This document shows, piece by piece, positions 26,378-34,888 of a stretch of DNA of 64,000 nucleotides. This stretch comes from DATBLE01 sp963808815 (GTDB lineage Bacteria > Actinomycetota > Thermoleophilia > Gaiellales > Gaiellaceae). The notes under the pieces were generated by a model that saw only the letters and a list, made by a program, of their open reading frames with translations, was not told where the DNA came from and ran no database searches. The first letter of the stretch is position 1, and each line of letters starts with the position of its first letter. The translations under genes and the position numbers were made by a program. The DNA lies in NCBI GenBank assembly GCA_963808815.1, contig CAWEGI010000013.1, forward strand, positions 124,001 through 188,000, read 5' to 3'.

Positions 26378-28177
26378 CTAGGCCGCCGCGAGGGCGGCGA
26401 GCACCTCCTCGCCGTAGCGCTCGAGCTTCGCCGGCCCGACGCCCGGCACGCCTGCGAGCTCTGCGAGGCTCCTCGGCCGCCGGCCGGCGATCTCCGCCAG
26501 CGTCGCGTTGTGGAAGATCACGTATGCGGGCACCTCCTCCGCCCGCGCCCGGGCGAGGCGCCAGGCCTTCAGCGCCTCGAACCCCTCGGGCTTCTCCTCG
26601 GCGGGCAGTGCGCCGCCCGTCAGCTCGGTGAGGAACCGGCTCGGCTTCTTCACCCAGGTGACGGCCAGCATGCGCTTCGCCCGCGTCAGGCCGACGTAGA
26701 AGAGGCGCCGCTCCTCGGCGACGGCTGCCGGCGTGCGGGCCTGCTTGTGCGGCAGCTCCTTCTCCTCGAGTCGCGGGAGCAGCACCGCCTCGAACTCGAG
26801 GCCCTTGGCGCCGTGGTAGGTGACCAGGTGGACGCCGCGGCGGGAATCCGTCCCGTCGCCGAAGCGGCGCTCGAGCTCCGCCCGGAAATCCGCGCCCGAC
26901 CCGCCGATCTCCTCCGCGAGCCCGACGAGCAGCGAGAGGTCAGCCTGCCTCCCCAGCTCGCGCTCGCCGAGCCCGGGCTCGGGCTTCGGCAGCCAGCCGT
27001 ACTCGAGGGCGATCGTCCGGACGCCTTCCGCCGCCGGCGCGGACGGATCGAGCGCGCGCAGGACCCGACGAGCCGCCTCCCGGGCGAGCAGCGCCGAGCC
27101 CTGGTACGGGACCTTCGCCTCGTGCAGCACCGGCTCGAGCTCGGCCAGGCGGGCGTGCGTGCGGCAGAGGATCGCGACCTCCTCGAGCGGACACCCGGCG
27201 GCCCGGATCCGCTCGACCAGGAAGGCGCTCTCGTCCTCCGGCGTTGCGAACGGCCGCACCTCCGGCTCCGGACCGTCCGGACGCGTCGCCCGCAGCACCT
27301 TCTCCGCTCCGCCCAGTCCCGGCACCAGCCGGTTGGCCAGGCCGAGCACCTGCGGCGTCGAGCGGTAGTTCTCCTCCAGCCGGAGGACCTCGGCGTGCGG
27401 AAAGCGCTCCGGCACACGGAGCAGGTGCTCGGGAGTTGCACCCGTGAATCCGTAGATCGACTGGTAGTCGTCGCCGACCACGCAGAGGTCGTCCCGCGGC
27501 CCCAGCCACCGGTCGAGCAGTGTTTGCTGGAGCAGGTTGACGTCCTGGTACTCGTCGACGGTGAACGCGACGTACCGCTCGCGGAGTTCGGCGACGGCGC
27601 GCTCGTCGTCGAAGGCCTGGATCGCGCGCTCGAGCAGATCCTCGAAGTCCATCAGCCCCTCTGCCTGCTTCCGCTCCTCGTACCGACGGTAGACCCGAAG
27701 CATCAGATCGGGCGGGATCGGGGGCGCGTGCCCGTCCAGCGAGGCCAGGTAGCGCTCCGGCGGGATGCGGCGGTTGTGCGCCCACTCGATCTCGGTCGCG
27801 AGGTCGCCCGCGGCGCGGAACTTGTACGGCGCCGGGAGCGAATTCGCGATCTGCCGGACCATCAGCGCCTTCGACGCCAGGATCCTTCCGACCGCGTCGG
27901 GCCGGAAGTAGCGGAGCTGGGCCAGCGCGGCGGAATGGAACGTCGAGGCACGGACGCCGGACACGCCGAGCCGCTCGAGGCGCGCCTTCATCTCGCCGGC
28001 CGCCTTCTCCGTGAACGTCACCGCGAGGATCTGCGACGGCAGGAACGCGCCCGAGGCGACCTGGTTCGCGATCCGATGCGTGATCGTGGTCGTCTTGCCC
28101 GAGCCCGCACCAGCGAGGATGCAGACCGGCCCCCGGACAGCCTCGACCGCCCGCCGCTGGTCGGCGTTCAACTCCAC
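26378..28177 (-). CDS. UvrD2-like superfamily I DNA helicase with HRDC-like C-terminus
   Basis: A 599-aa ATP-dependent 3'-5' DNA helicase for repair. Motif I is AGAGSGKTT (about 22-30); Ia is VTFTEKAA; motif II is VDEYQDVN; motif III is VGDDYQSIYGF; motif IV is LEENYRST; motif V is TYHGAKGLEFEAVLL; motif VI is FYVGLTRAK. The last 70 residues (SLAELAGVPGVGPAKLERYG) form an HRDC-like helical domain, as in actinobacterial UvrD2. The zinc-binding tetracysteine segment of mycobacterial UvrD2 is not seen between helicase and HRDC parts. GTG 28177 is 6 nt after TAGGAT. Confidence 0.9.
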   Translation of the reverse strand: MELNADQRRAVEAVRGPVCILAGAGSGKTTTITHRIANQVASGAFLPSQILAVTFTEKAAGEMKARLERLGVSGVRASTFHSAALAQLRYFRPDAVGRILASKALMVRQIANSLPAPYKFRAAGDLATEIEWAHNRRIPPERYLASLDGHAPPIPPDLMLRVYRRYEERKQAEGLMDFEDLLERAIQAFDDERAVAELRERYVAFTVDEYQDVNLLQQTLLDRWLGPRDDLCVVGDDYQSIYGFTGATPEHLLRVPERFPHAEVLRLEENYRSTPQVLGLANRLVPGLGGAEKVLRATRPDGPEPEVRPFATPEDESAFLVERIRAAGCPLEEVAILCRTHARLAELEPVLHEAKVPYQGSALLAREAARRVLRALDPSAPAAEGVRTIALEYGWLPKPEPGLGERELGRQADLSLLVGLAEEIGGSGADFRAELERRFGDGTDSRRGVHLVTYHGAKGLEFEAVLLPRLEEKELPHKQARTPAAVAEERRLFYVGLTRAKRMLAVTWVKKPSRFLTELTGGALPAEEKPEGFEALKAWRLARARAEEVPAYVIFHNATLAEIAGRRPRSLAELAGVPGVGPAKLERYGEEVLAALAAA

Positions 28178-28183
28178 CTGACC

Positions 28184-28189
28184 ATCCTA
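28184..28189 (-). promoter_or_regulatory. -10 box, leaderless promoter of uvrD2
   Basis: TAGGAT ends 6 nt before GTG 28177. No clear -35 is visible. A weak CCGGC/GCCGG stem nearby (about 28203-28218) may end the preceding transcript. Confidence 0.45.
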
Positions 28190-28225
28190 AGAATCCGGTC
28201 CGCCGGCCTTTGTGCCGGAACCGTG

Positions 28226-28897
28226 TCAGTGGCCGATCGCCAGCTCGACCCGGCCGCTCGGCGGAACCGCGACGGCGAGCGGCGGATTGGCGAGCCGCAC
28301 CGACTTGTCGACCAGTTTCGTCTTCGGGTCGATCCGGATCACCCTGCCGCTGCGCCTGCTGACGACCCACACGTAGCCGGCGCCGGTCGCGATCGCGGAG
28401 GGCTGGTCGTTCAGCCCCAGCGTCTCGATCTTCGAACCGACGAGCGGCACGCGCGTGATCGAGCCGTTACCGGCGTTCGCGACCCAGGCGGCGCCGAAGC
28501 CGATCGCAACAGCGACCGGATCGGTGCCGACCACCTCCTCGCGGAAGACGCGCCTCGACACGGGGTTGGTCGCGATCAGCCGGTTGTTCCGGGAGTCGAG
28601 CGTCCAGACGAGCCCCGCGCCGCGGACGACACGTGGCGGCTGCGGGCGGGGCCCGCGCGGGTTGGCCAGCGTGTCCAGCGTCCTGGCGTCCAACACCAGC
28701 AGCGAGTTCGGCTCGACGCGGCGCGGGGCACCGCCGATCACAAAGCGCAGGTCGAGCGCGGCAGCGACGATCCCGCCGACGAAGATCAGCGCGAGCAGGA
28801 TCGTGAGCCGCTTGCGCGTCAGGCGCGTCGGCTGCCGCGCCAGGCCGTTGCCGGACGCGCTACCCGACGCGGTCTTCGACAACGGCAGCGCCGGCAA
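28226..28897 (-). CDS. Membrane-anchored beta-propeller-like protein
   Basis: A 223-aa protein with an N-terminal cytoplasmic basic stretch and one transmembrane helix (about 31-48), then a short set of propeller-like blades: LVWTLDSRNNRLIATNP, AAWVANAGNGSITRVP and YVWVVSRRSGRVIRIDP. These resemble YncE or virginiamycin B lyase-type repeats, but only about three blades are present, so it may be incomplete or oligomeric. The start at 28897 overlaps the end of the CapD-like gene by 38 bp. Its role in the polysaccharide cluster is unknown. Confidence 0.6.
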   Translation of the reverse strand: MPALPLSKTASGSASGNGLARQPTRLTRKRLTILLALIFVGGIVAAALDLRFVIGGAPRRVEPNSLLVLDARTLDTLANPRGPRPQPPRVVRGAGLVWTLDSRNNRLIATNPVSRRVFREEVVGTDPVAVAIGFGAAWVANAGNGSITRVPLVGSKIETLGLNDQPSAIATGAGYVWVVSRRSGRVIRIDPKTKLVDKSVRLANPPLAVAVPPSGRVELAIGH

Positions 28898-30743
28898 GGC
28901 GCGGTTCCTTCATCATCGCCGCGAGCCTGGAGACGAGCTCGAGCGTCTCGCTGTCGGCGACGAGGCGCTCCAGCTCGCCGAGCTCGTCGTCGAGCCAGGC
29001 GGCGTCGATCGGCGGCCGCGTGACTGCGAGGATCTTCGGGTGCGGCGTCGGGCCGACGGTCTCGCCGTCCCCCCACAGCTCTTCGTGCAGCTTCTCTCCG
29101 GGGCGGACACCGGTGAACTCGATCGCGACGTCGCGCTCGGGTTCCTTGCCGGACAGGCGGATCATGTTCTTCGCCAGCTCCACGATCGAGACGGGGTCGC
29201 CCATGTCGAGCACGAACACCTGGCCGTTGCGGCCGATGGAGCCGGCCTGGACGATCAGCGAAACAGCCTCCGGGATCGTCATGAAGAATCGCGTCATCTC
29301 CGGATGGGTGACGCCGACGGGGCCGCCGCGCTCGATCTGGCGCCGGAAGATGGGGATCACGCTGCCCGACGAGCCGAGCACGTTGCCGAAGCGTACGGCG
29401 ACGAAACGGGTCGAAACGTCGTTCCGCGCCCCGTACCCCTCGACGATCCATTCGCAGAGCGCCTTCGACTGGCCCATCACCGTCTTCGGATTCACCGCCT
29501 TGTCCGTGGACACGAGTACGAAGCAGTCGACGCCGAACTCCACCGCGACCTCGGCCATCACCTTCGTCGCCAGCGTGTTGTTGCGCACCGACTCGAGCGG
29601 ATTGGCCTCCATCAGCGGCACGTGCTTGTACGCAGCGGCATGGAAGACGACCGAGGGCGTGTAGCGCTCGAAGACGCGGCGCATGCGTGCCCTGTTGCCG
29701 GCGTCGGCGAGCACCGGCACGCTCGGCGCGAACCCGCGCTCGGAGACGAGCTCGCGCTCGATCTCGAACAGCGGCGTCTCGCCCTGGTCGACCAGGATCA
29801 GGCGCTTGCAGCCGATGCGCGCGATCTGCCGGCAGAGCTCGGAGCCGATCGAGCCCCCGGCTCCGGTGACGAGGACGGTGGCGTCGGCGATGTACGACGC
29901 GACCGCGTGCAGGTCGACCTCGACCGGCTCCCGGCCGAGCACGTCCTCCACCTGCACCGCCCTGATCTGCCCCGCGAGGTTCAGGTCGCCGGAGATCAGC
30001 TCGTAGATCCCCGGCAGCGTCTTGACCGGAACGGCCGCCTGGCGGGTGATGTCCACGATGCGCTGGCGCACCGAGCCGGACGCGGAGGGAATCGCGATCA
30101 GCACCTCGTCCGGGCGGTTCTCGCCGAGGATCCGCGGCAGCTCCTCCGTCGTTCCGAGCACGCGCACGTTGTGCAGGCGGAGGTTCTTCTTGCGCGGGTC
30201 GTCGTCGACCAGGCCGATCGGCGTGTAGCCGAGCGCCGGGCTCTTCAGCATCTCCTTGACGATCAGCTGCGCCGCGTCGCCGGCACCGACGACGATCACC
30301 TCCCTGCCGCGCGCGACCAGCCCCCTGCCGGTCGGCCGCTCCATCACCGTGCGCGCGAGCATGCGCGCGCCGGCGACGAACGCGAGCAGGAGCAGCCAGT
30401 CCATCACCGCGACCGAGCGCGGCAGGCGCACCTGCGCGACGGGATCGGCGAAGTAGACGACGATCGACGAGACGAGGCAGGCGACGGTCACCCCGCGCGC
30501 GGCGCCCCACATGTCGCGAGTCGAGACGTAGCGCCACCAGCGGTTGTAGAAGCCGAAGAGGACGAAGACCGTGACCTGGATCAGGATCACGATCCAGATC
30601 GTCTTGTTGAAGAGCGTCTGGTAGTAGGGCGGGACGTCCGGGTCGAACCGCAGCCGGAACGCGAGGTACCAGGCGACAGCGCACAGGCAGGCGTCGACGG
30701 CGAGCTGCCAGAGGCGATGCCGGTTGAGCGGCAGGTGCTTCAG
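28860..30743 (-). CDS. CapD-type nucleoside-diphosphate-sugar 4,6-dehydratase, probable CTG start
   Basis: A membrane-bound sugar-nucleotide dehydratase/epimerase of about 627 aa in the WbpM/CapD/PglF family, which dehydrates UDP-GlcNAc en route to modified sugars. Four N-terminal helices (about 10-135) are followed by a first nucleotide-binding fold (VIVVGAGDAAQLIV), then the catalytic short-chain dehydrogenase domain (VLVTGAGGSIGSEL), STDKAVNPKTVMG and RFGNVLGSSGSVIP. The upstream in-frame start at 30821 would lie inside the aminotransferase gene; CTG 30743 makes a CTGA overlap with that gene's stop. DegT and CapD together suggest amino-sugar synthesis. Confidence 0.87.
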   Translation of the reverse strand: MKHLPLNRHRLWQLAVDACLCAVAWYLAFRLRFDPDVPPYYQTLFNKTIWIVILIQVTVFVLFGFYNRWWRYVSTRDMWGAARGVTVACLVSSIVVYFADPVAQVRLPRSVAVMDWLLLLAFVAGARMLARTVMERPTGRGLVARGREVIVVGAGDAAQLIVKEMLKSPALGYTPIGLVDDDPRKKNLRLHNVRVLGTTEELPRILGENRPDEVLIAIPSASGSVRQRIVDITRQAAVPVKTLPGIYELISGDLNLAGQIRAVQVEDVLGREPVEVDLHAVASYIADATVLVTGAGGSIGSELCRQIARIGCKRLILVDQGETPLFEIERELVSERGFAPSVPVLADAGNRARMRRVFERYTPSVVFHAAAYKHVPLMEANPLESVRNNTLATKVMAEVAVEFGVDCFVLVSTDKAVNPKTVMGQSKALCEWIVEGYGARNDVSTRFVAVRFGNVLGSSGSVIPIFRRQIERGGPVGVTHPEMTRFFMTIPEAVSLIVQAGSIGRNGQVFVLDMGDPVSIVELAKNMIRLSGKEPERDVAIEFTGVRPGEKLHEELWGDGETVGPTPHPKILAVTRPPIDAAWLDDELGELERLVADSETLELVSRLAAMMKEPRLAGAAVVEDRVG

Positions 30744-31822
30744 CGGGCCGCCCCCACCGCGACGCTGTCCCGAACGACGCTCGCCACCCGCTCCTGGGTC
30801 GCCTCGTCTATCCCGGCCCACATCGGCAGGGCGAGGTTCTCGCGTGCTGCCCGCTCGGTCTCCGGCAGCGACCCCGGCTCCCAGCCGAGGAAGCGCAAGG
30901 CGGGCTGGAGATGGAGAGGCGTGACGTAGTAGGAGGCGCAGGAGATCCCGGCGCCGGTCAGCGCCTGGGCGATGCGGTCGCGCTCGGGCGAGCGGACGAC
31001 GTACATGTGGTACACGTGCCTGCCGTCGTCCACAGGCGGCTCGCAGACCTCGCCGAGGCCGAGCGCTCCATACCTGGACGCGGCCTCACGTCGTGACCTG
31101 TTCCACCCGTCGAGCCGCGGCAGGAAGAGCCGCAGCGCGGCCGCCTGCAGCTCGTCCAGCCTCGAGTTGAAGCCGATCAGGTCGAAGTCCTTCTTGTCGC
31201 GCGAGCCGTGGAAGCGGAGCAGCCTCACACGCTCGCCCAGGTCGGTATCGGTCGCGGCGACGAGGCCGCCGTCGCCCAGCGCGAACAGGTTCTTGGTGGG
31301 GAAGAAGCTGAACGTCGAGGCGATGCCCGTGGTCGCGATGCCCGCAGCGCCGAAGGCCTGCGCGGCGTCCTCGACGATCGGGACGCCGAGCGCGGCGAGC
31401 TCGGCCAGCGGCGCGGGCCGCCCGAACAGATGCACCGGCATGATCGCCCTGGTGCGCGCGGTGATCCGGGCGGCGACGTCCTCGGGGTCGAGGTTGAGCG
31501 TGGCGGCGTCGATGTCGGCGAAGACGGGGGTCGCGCCGGCCTGGACGATCGCCTCCGCGGTCGCGTAGAAAGTGAAGGACGGGCAGATCACCTCGTCGCC
31601 GGGCTCGATACCCATCGCCCGGAGGACGAGGACGATCGCATCGGTGCCGTTCGCTACCCCGACCGTGGCCGGCACGCCGAGGTAGGCGGCCGCCTCCTCC
31701 TCGAACGCGGACACGTTCGGCCCGAGGATGAACCGCCCGGACTCGAGCACCTCGCCGAAGCGCTCCTTCAACTCGGGGATCAGGGGCGCGTACTGCGCCT
31801 TGACGTCAACGAGCGGAATCAT
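30740..31822 (-). CDS. DegT/DnrJ/EryC1/StrS sugar aminotransferase
   Basis: A 360-aa PLP enzyme that transaminates keto-sugar nucleotides. Motifs: IPLVDVKAQYAPL at the N-terminus, ANGTDAIVLVLRAMGI, EVICPSFTFYATAEAI, and the PLP-lysine region FFPTKNLFALGDGG, with Lys replacing the His seen in purely structural relatives. ATG 31822 overlaps the dedA end by 17 bp. Its probable substrate is the 4-keto sugar made by the CapD-type dehydratase encoded directly downstream. Confidence 0.9.
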   Translation of the reverse strand: MIPLVDVKAQYAPLIPELKERFGEVLESGRFILGPNVSAFEEEAAAYLGVPATVGVANGTDAIVLVLRAMGIEPGDEVICPSFTFYATAEAIVQAGATPVFADIDAATLNLDPEDVAARITARTRAIMPVHLFGRPAPLAELAALGVPIVEDAAQAFGAAGIATTGIASTFSFFPTKNLFALGDGGLVAATDTDLGERVRLLRFHGSRDKKDFDLIGFNSRLDELQAAALRLFLPRLDGWNRSRREAASRYGALGLGEVCEPPVDDGRHVYHMYVVRSPERDRIAQALTGAGISCASYYVTPLHLQPALRFLGWEPGSLPETERAARENLALPMWAGIDEATQERVASVVRDSVAVGAAR

Positions 31823-32480
31823 GGGCACCGGGGCGCCTCCTGAAGACGTGGCGGTACAGGAACCAGGCCGCGGCGAGGCAGACCGCGACGATGACAGCGT
31901 AGTCCACCCAACGGAAATCCTCGTGTACCCGCCGGTAGCCCGTTCCGACACCCCAGCCGATCCCCGCGAAGGCGAACGCCCAGATCGCCGAGCCCACGAG
32001 CGTCAGCAACGTGTATCGCCCGAAGGGCGAGCGGAAGACACCGGCGGGGATCGAGATGAACGAGCGGATCAGCGGCGTCACCCGCCCGAGGAAGACGGCC
32101 GCGTCGCCGCGGCGATCGAACCACTCCTCGGCGCGGGCAAAGTTCTCGGGGGTGAGGTGCAGCCAACGGCCGCGTCCCTCGATCAGCGGCCTGCCGCCGT
32201 ACGCGCCGATTCCCCAGCCGACGATCGACCCGAGCAGGTAGCCGAGCGTCCCGGCGAGCGAGATGGCGACGTAGCCCCAGAAGGGCGAGTCGATCGCATG
32301 TCCGAAGAGGACGACCTGGCTGCCCGGGATGGCCCCGCCCGCCAGCGCTCCGCCGTAGATCATCACCAGCTCGCTCGCCGCGGGAAAGACCGCGTCGACA
32401 GCCATCAGCCCGAAGACGGCGTAGATGCCGTGGTCGCCGACGAAGGAGGTGACGCTGTGCGTGATGGAGGCGAGCAGCAC
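31806..32480 (-). CDS. DedA-family membrane protein
   Basis: A 224-aa DedA/SNARE-associated family protein with about five helices. Members translocate undecaprenyl phosphate or phospholipids across the membrane. The family motif is seen as EWFDRRGDAAVFLGRVTPLIRSFISIPAG, with the conserved Phe-Gly-Arg and Arg residues. Neighbouring sugar-nucleotide genes make a role in carrier-lipid recycling plausible. A short hairpin separates it from mqnC. Confidence 0.88.
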   Translation of the reverse strand: MLLASITHSVTSFVGDHGIYAVFGLMAVDAVFPAASELVMIYGGALAGGAIPGSQVVLFGHAIDSPFWGYVAISLAGTLGYLLGSIVGWGIGAYGGRPLIEGRGRWLHLTPENFARAEEWFDRRGDAAVFLGRVTPLIRSFISIPAGVFRSPFGRYTLLTLVGSAIWAFAFAGIGWGVGTGYRRVHEDFRWVDYAVIVAVCLAAAWFLYRHVFRRRPGAHDSAR

Positions 32481-32505
32481 GGGCGAGTCTACTTCTACAG
32501 CGACG

Positions 32506-32520
32506 GACCCCTTCGGGGTC
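32506..32520 (-). terminator. Hairpin after the menaquinone/bc operon
   Basis: GACCCC, loop TTC, GGGGTC forms a perfect 6-bp stem 5 nt past the mqnC stop and before dedA. No T tract. Its core resembles a GGGGTCTGACCC motif found elsewhere in the window. Confidence 0.5.
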
Positions 32521-32525
32521 AGCCC

Positions 32526-33572
32526 CTACCCGACCAGCGCAGGTGGCCGCTCGGCCCGGCGGTACTCGACGGTGTAGCCGAGCCGACGCGGAATCTCCAG
32601 CAGGCGGTCGAGGTCGAGGTCGATGCGGGCGCCGGCCTTCTGGGTGACCTCGTCCTCGATCGGCAAATCGAAGTCGTCGGCGCCGAAGTCGAGCGCGCGG
32701 AACGCCTCCTCGTTCTGGGTCAGCACCGACGTCCGGACATGCTCGACGTTGTCGAGGAAGATCCGGCTGAGAGCGATCCAGCGCCGGTACTCGTGCGGCG
32801 AGACCTCCTCACCGCCGAGCGACGTCCCGTAGGGCTTGTACGTCCAGCAGAGGAAGGAGAACAGCCCCTCGTACCCGTCCCGCAGGCAGGCGTCCTGGAA
32901 GTCCCGCGTCCGCCGGAGATGCTCGAGCCGCTCGTCGAGGGTCTCGTCGAAGCCGATCACCATCGTCGCGGTCGTCCGCATCCCGCTCTCGACGATCGCG
33001 CGCTGCGCCTCGAAGTAGTCGGCCACCGTGTACTTCCACTTGGCGTGCCGCTTCCGGAAGTCCTCGGTGAGGATCTCGCTGCCGCCCCCCGTGACCCAGT
33101 GGACGCCCGCGTCGCGCAGGCGTGCAGCCGTGTCCGCGAACGAAAGGCCGGCCCGGTCGGCGAGGAAGACGAACTCGGCGACCGTGAGCGCGTAGAACTC
33201 GACCGTCTCGCCGTACCGCTCGCGCACGGCGTGGAACAGGTCGCAGTAGTAGTCGAGCGGCAGCCGCGGGTTGAAGCCCCCGTTGAACGCGACCAGGTCG
33301 CCGCCCAGATCGACCAGCTCGTCGATCTTCGCGAACACGTCCTCGCGCGAGAGCACGTAGCCGCCGTCCTGGTTGGGCAGGACGTAGAACGCGCAGTAGT
33401 CGCATTGGGCGACACAGACGTTCGTGTAGTTGACGATCCGCATGACCATGTAGGTGGCGTGATCGGGCCGATGCCACCGCCCCCGGACCGCCTGCGCCCG
33501 CTCGAGCAGCTCCTGGTCGGCGGCCTCCAGCCAGAGCCGCCGGGCCTCCTGGACGTCGACGCGCGGGGTCAA
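32526..33572 (-). CDS. mqnC: Cyclic dehypoxanthinylfutalosine synthase (radical SAM)
   Basis: Converts dehypoxanthine futalosine to its cyclic form in the futalosine menaquinone pathway. The 348-aa enzyme has the radical SAM cluster motif Cys53-x3-Cys57-x2-Cys60 (NVCVAQCDYCAFY), GGFNPRLPLDYY, TGGGSEIL and WTYKPYGTSLGG, all typical of MqnC. The TTG at 33572 overlaps the upstream stop as TTGA, deciding the start. It is the last gene of a run of ten menaquinone and cytochrome bc genes. Confidence 0.92.
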   Translation of the reverse strand: MTPRVDVQEARRLWLEAADQELLERAQAVRGRWHRPDHATYMVMRIVNYTNVCVAQCDYCAFYVLPNQDGGYVLSREDVFAKIDELVDLGGDLVAFNGGFNPRLPLDYYCDLFHAVRERYGETVEFYALTVAEFVFLADRAGLSFADTAARLRDAGVHWVTGGGSEILTEDFRKRHAKWKYTVADYFEAQRAIVESGMRTTATMVIGFDETLDERLEHLRRTRDFQDACLRDGYEGLFSFLCWTYKPYGTSLGGEEVSPHEYRRWIALSRIFLDNVEHVRTSVLTQNEEAFRALDFGADDFDLPIEDEVTQKAGARIDLDLDRLLEIPRRLGYTVEYRRAERPPALVG

Positions 33573-34888
33573 ACCGGCACGACCTCCGGCGCGAGCACGT
33601 CCATGAACGAGCTCACCGAGAACACGGCGTTGCCGGCGCCCGGCTTGCCGTACCCCGGAGGCGGCCGGAGGCCGTGGCGCTCGAGCGTCTCGCGGTACGC
33701 CTCGAGCAGCCGCACGTGGTACTCGAGCGGCGCGCCCTCCGGGTTGTCGCGGCCGAGCGGCGTCGTCGGCTCGGGGCACCAGGTCGTGAAACGCGGCGTG
33801 ATCCCGCGGCTCATGAAGTAGTCGAGCCCTTCGACCGTGCTGGCGATCGCCTCGTCCACCGTCGTGAACCCGAACGGCCGAGCGAGCTCGATCCCGGCGA
33901 CGAAGTTCGGGATCACATGGCGCGGGCCGAACACTTCCGCCGCGTCGAGGATCCGCCGGTGCCACTCGCTTCTCCCCACGTAGCGCTCCTTCCCCGGGCA
34001 GATGATCGAGAAGAGGCGCGCGTCCCAGACCTCGTAGTTCGGGTGGTAGATGGAGATCCCGTAGTCCTTGTAGCGCTGGACGTCCTCGCGCGGCAGCGCC
34101 TGTGCGACCACCTTGCCGATCCACCGCCCGGGGAAACGCTCTTCGATCGCCTGTGCGTAGCGGCCGTAGAAGTCGGCTTCGGCAAGGCCGTCGACGGTGC
34201 TCGTCACCGACCCGCCGGTGAGCGTGTACGCGTGCGACGCCCCGTCGTCGTGCTCGTCGATGATCTTGAGCGCCTCGAGCACGTCCTCGACCGGCTTGAT
34301 CCCCGTGTACGGCCGTCCGGCGCGCTTGTGCTGGCGCCAGTTGTGGTTGATGTCGCAGAAGCGACACTCCTCCTTGGCCCCGAAGTACTGGCAGAGCCGG
34401 AGCACCGTGAGGTAGATCAGGTAGCCCCACTGGATGGTCGGCGCCGTCTCCATCACCGTCTTGCCGTTCGCCAGCAGGTGCCGGTAGTACGGCGGCATCG
34501 GCGGCAGCTCGACGTCGGCGACCTCCCGGGCCTCCAGCGTCAGCCGCCCACCGACGACCCGGTACGGGGAGGCCGGGTTCACCCGCACCGAAACGATGGT
34601 CCGGCGGAGACCCCAGGGGCCGCCCGAGAGCGCAACCTCCTCCGGCGGCCGGCGCGCGGCCGCCTCCCCGAGCTCGGCGAGCGGCTTCTGGTCGAACGAG
34701 AAGATGAAGTACGACTTCGGCTTGATCTCGCCGTCGAGGTTGTCGCTCAGTGCCGAGTCGTCGAACGCAACCCCGGTCCGGAGCAGGTCTTCCTTCAGCA
34801 CCGCCTCGGCGGGCACGCCCGGGTAGCGCTCGATCAGCGACTCGACCAGCGCGGTGCGCGAGCCGACGCCTCCGGCTTCGTCTTTCAC
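33569..34888 (-). CDS. Atypical radical SAM enzyme in the menaquinone operon
   Basis: A 439-aa protein between mqnA and mqnC, overlapping both by 4-bp stop/start junctions. The likely cluster cysteines are Cys166, Cys175 and Cys178 in RLCQYFGAKEECRFCDINHNW, a C-x8-C-x2-C spacing rather than C-x3-C-x2-C. A TIM-barrel-like region follows (YTLTGGSVTST and ISIYHPNYEVWD). The first 150 residues form an extra domain. Its position is where MqnE (aminofutalosine synthase) is expected, yet it does not look like MqnE. It may be a non-homologous or divergent replacement, or an additional step. Confidence 0.7.
   Translation of the reverse strand: MKDEAGGVGSRTALVESLIERYPGVPAEAVLKEDLLRTGVAFDDSALSDNLDGEIKPKSYFIFSFDQKPLAELGEAAARRPPEEVALSGGPWGLRRTIVSVRVNPASPYRVVGGRLTLEAREVADVELPPMPPYYRHLLANGKTVMETAPTIQWGYLIYLTVLRLCQYFGAKEECRFCDINHNWRQHKRAGRPYTGIKPVEDVLEALKIIDEHDDGASHAYTLTGGSVTSTVDGLAEADFYGRYAQAIEERFPGRWIGKVVAQALPREDVQRYKDYGISIYHPNYEVWDARLFSIICPGKERYVGRSEWHRRILDAAEVFGPRHVIPNFVAGIELARPFGFTTVDEAIASTVEGLDYFMSRGITPRFTTWCPEPTTPLGRDNPEGAPLEYHVRLLEAYRETLERHGLRPPPGYGKPGAGNAVFSVSSFMDVLAPEVVPV

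Noticed and set aside
33569..34888. Naming the radical SAM gene mqnE by position
   Set aside because: Cysteine spacing and the extra N-terminal domain do not fit; a name by neighbourhood alone would hide the anomaly.
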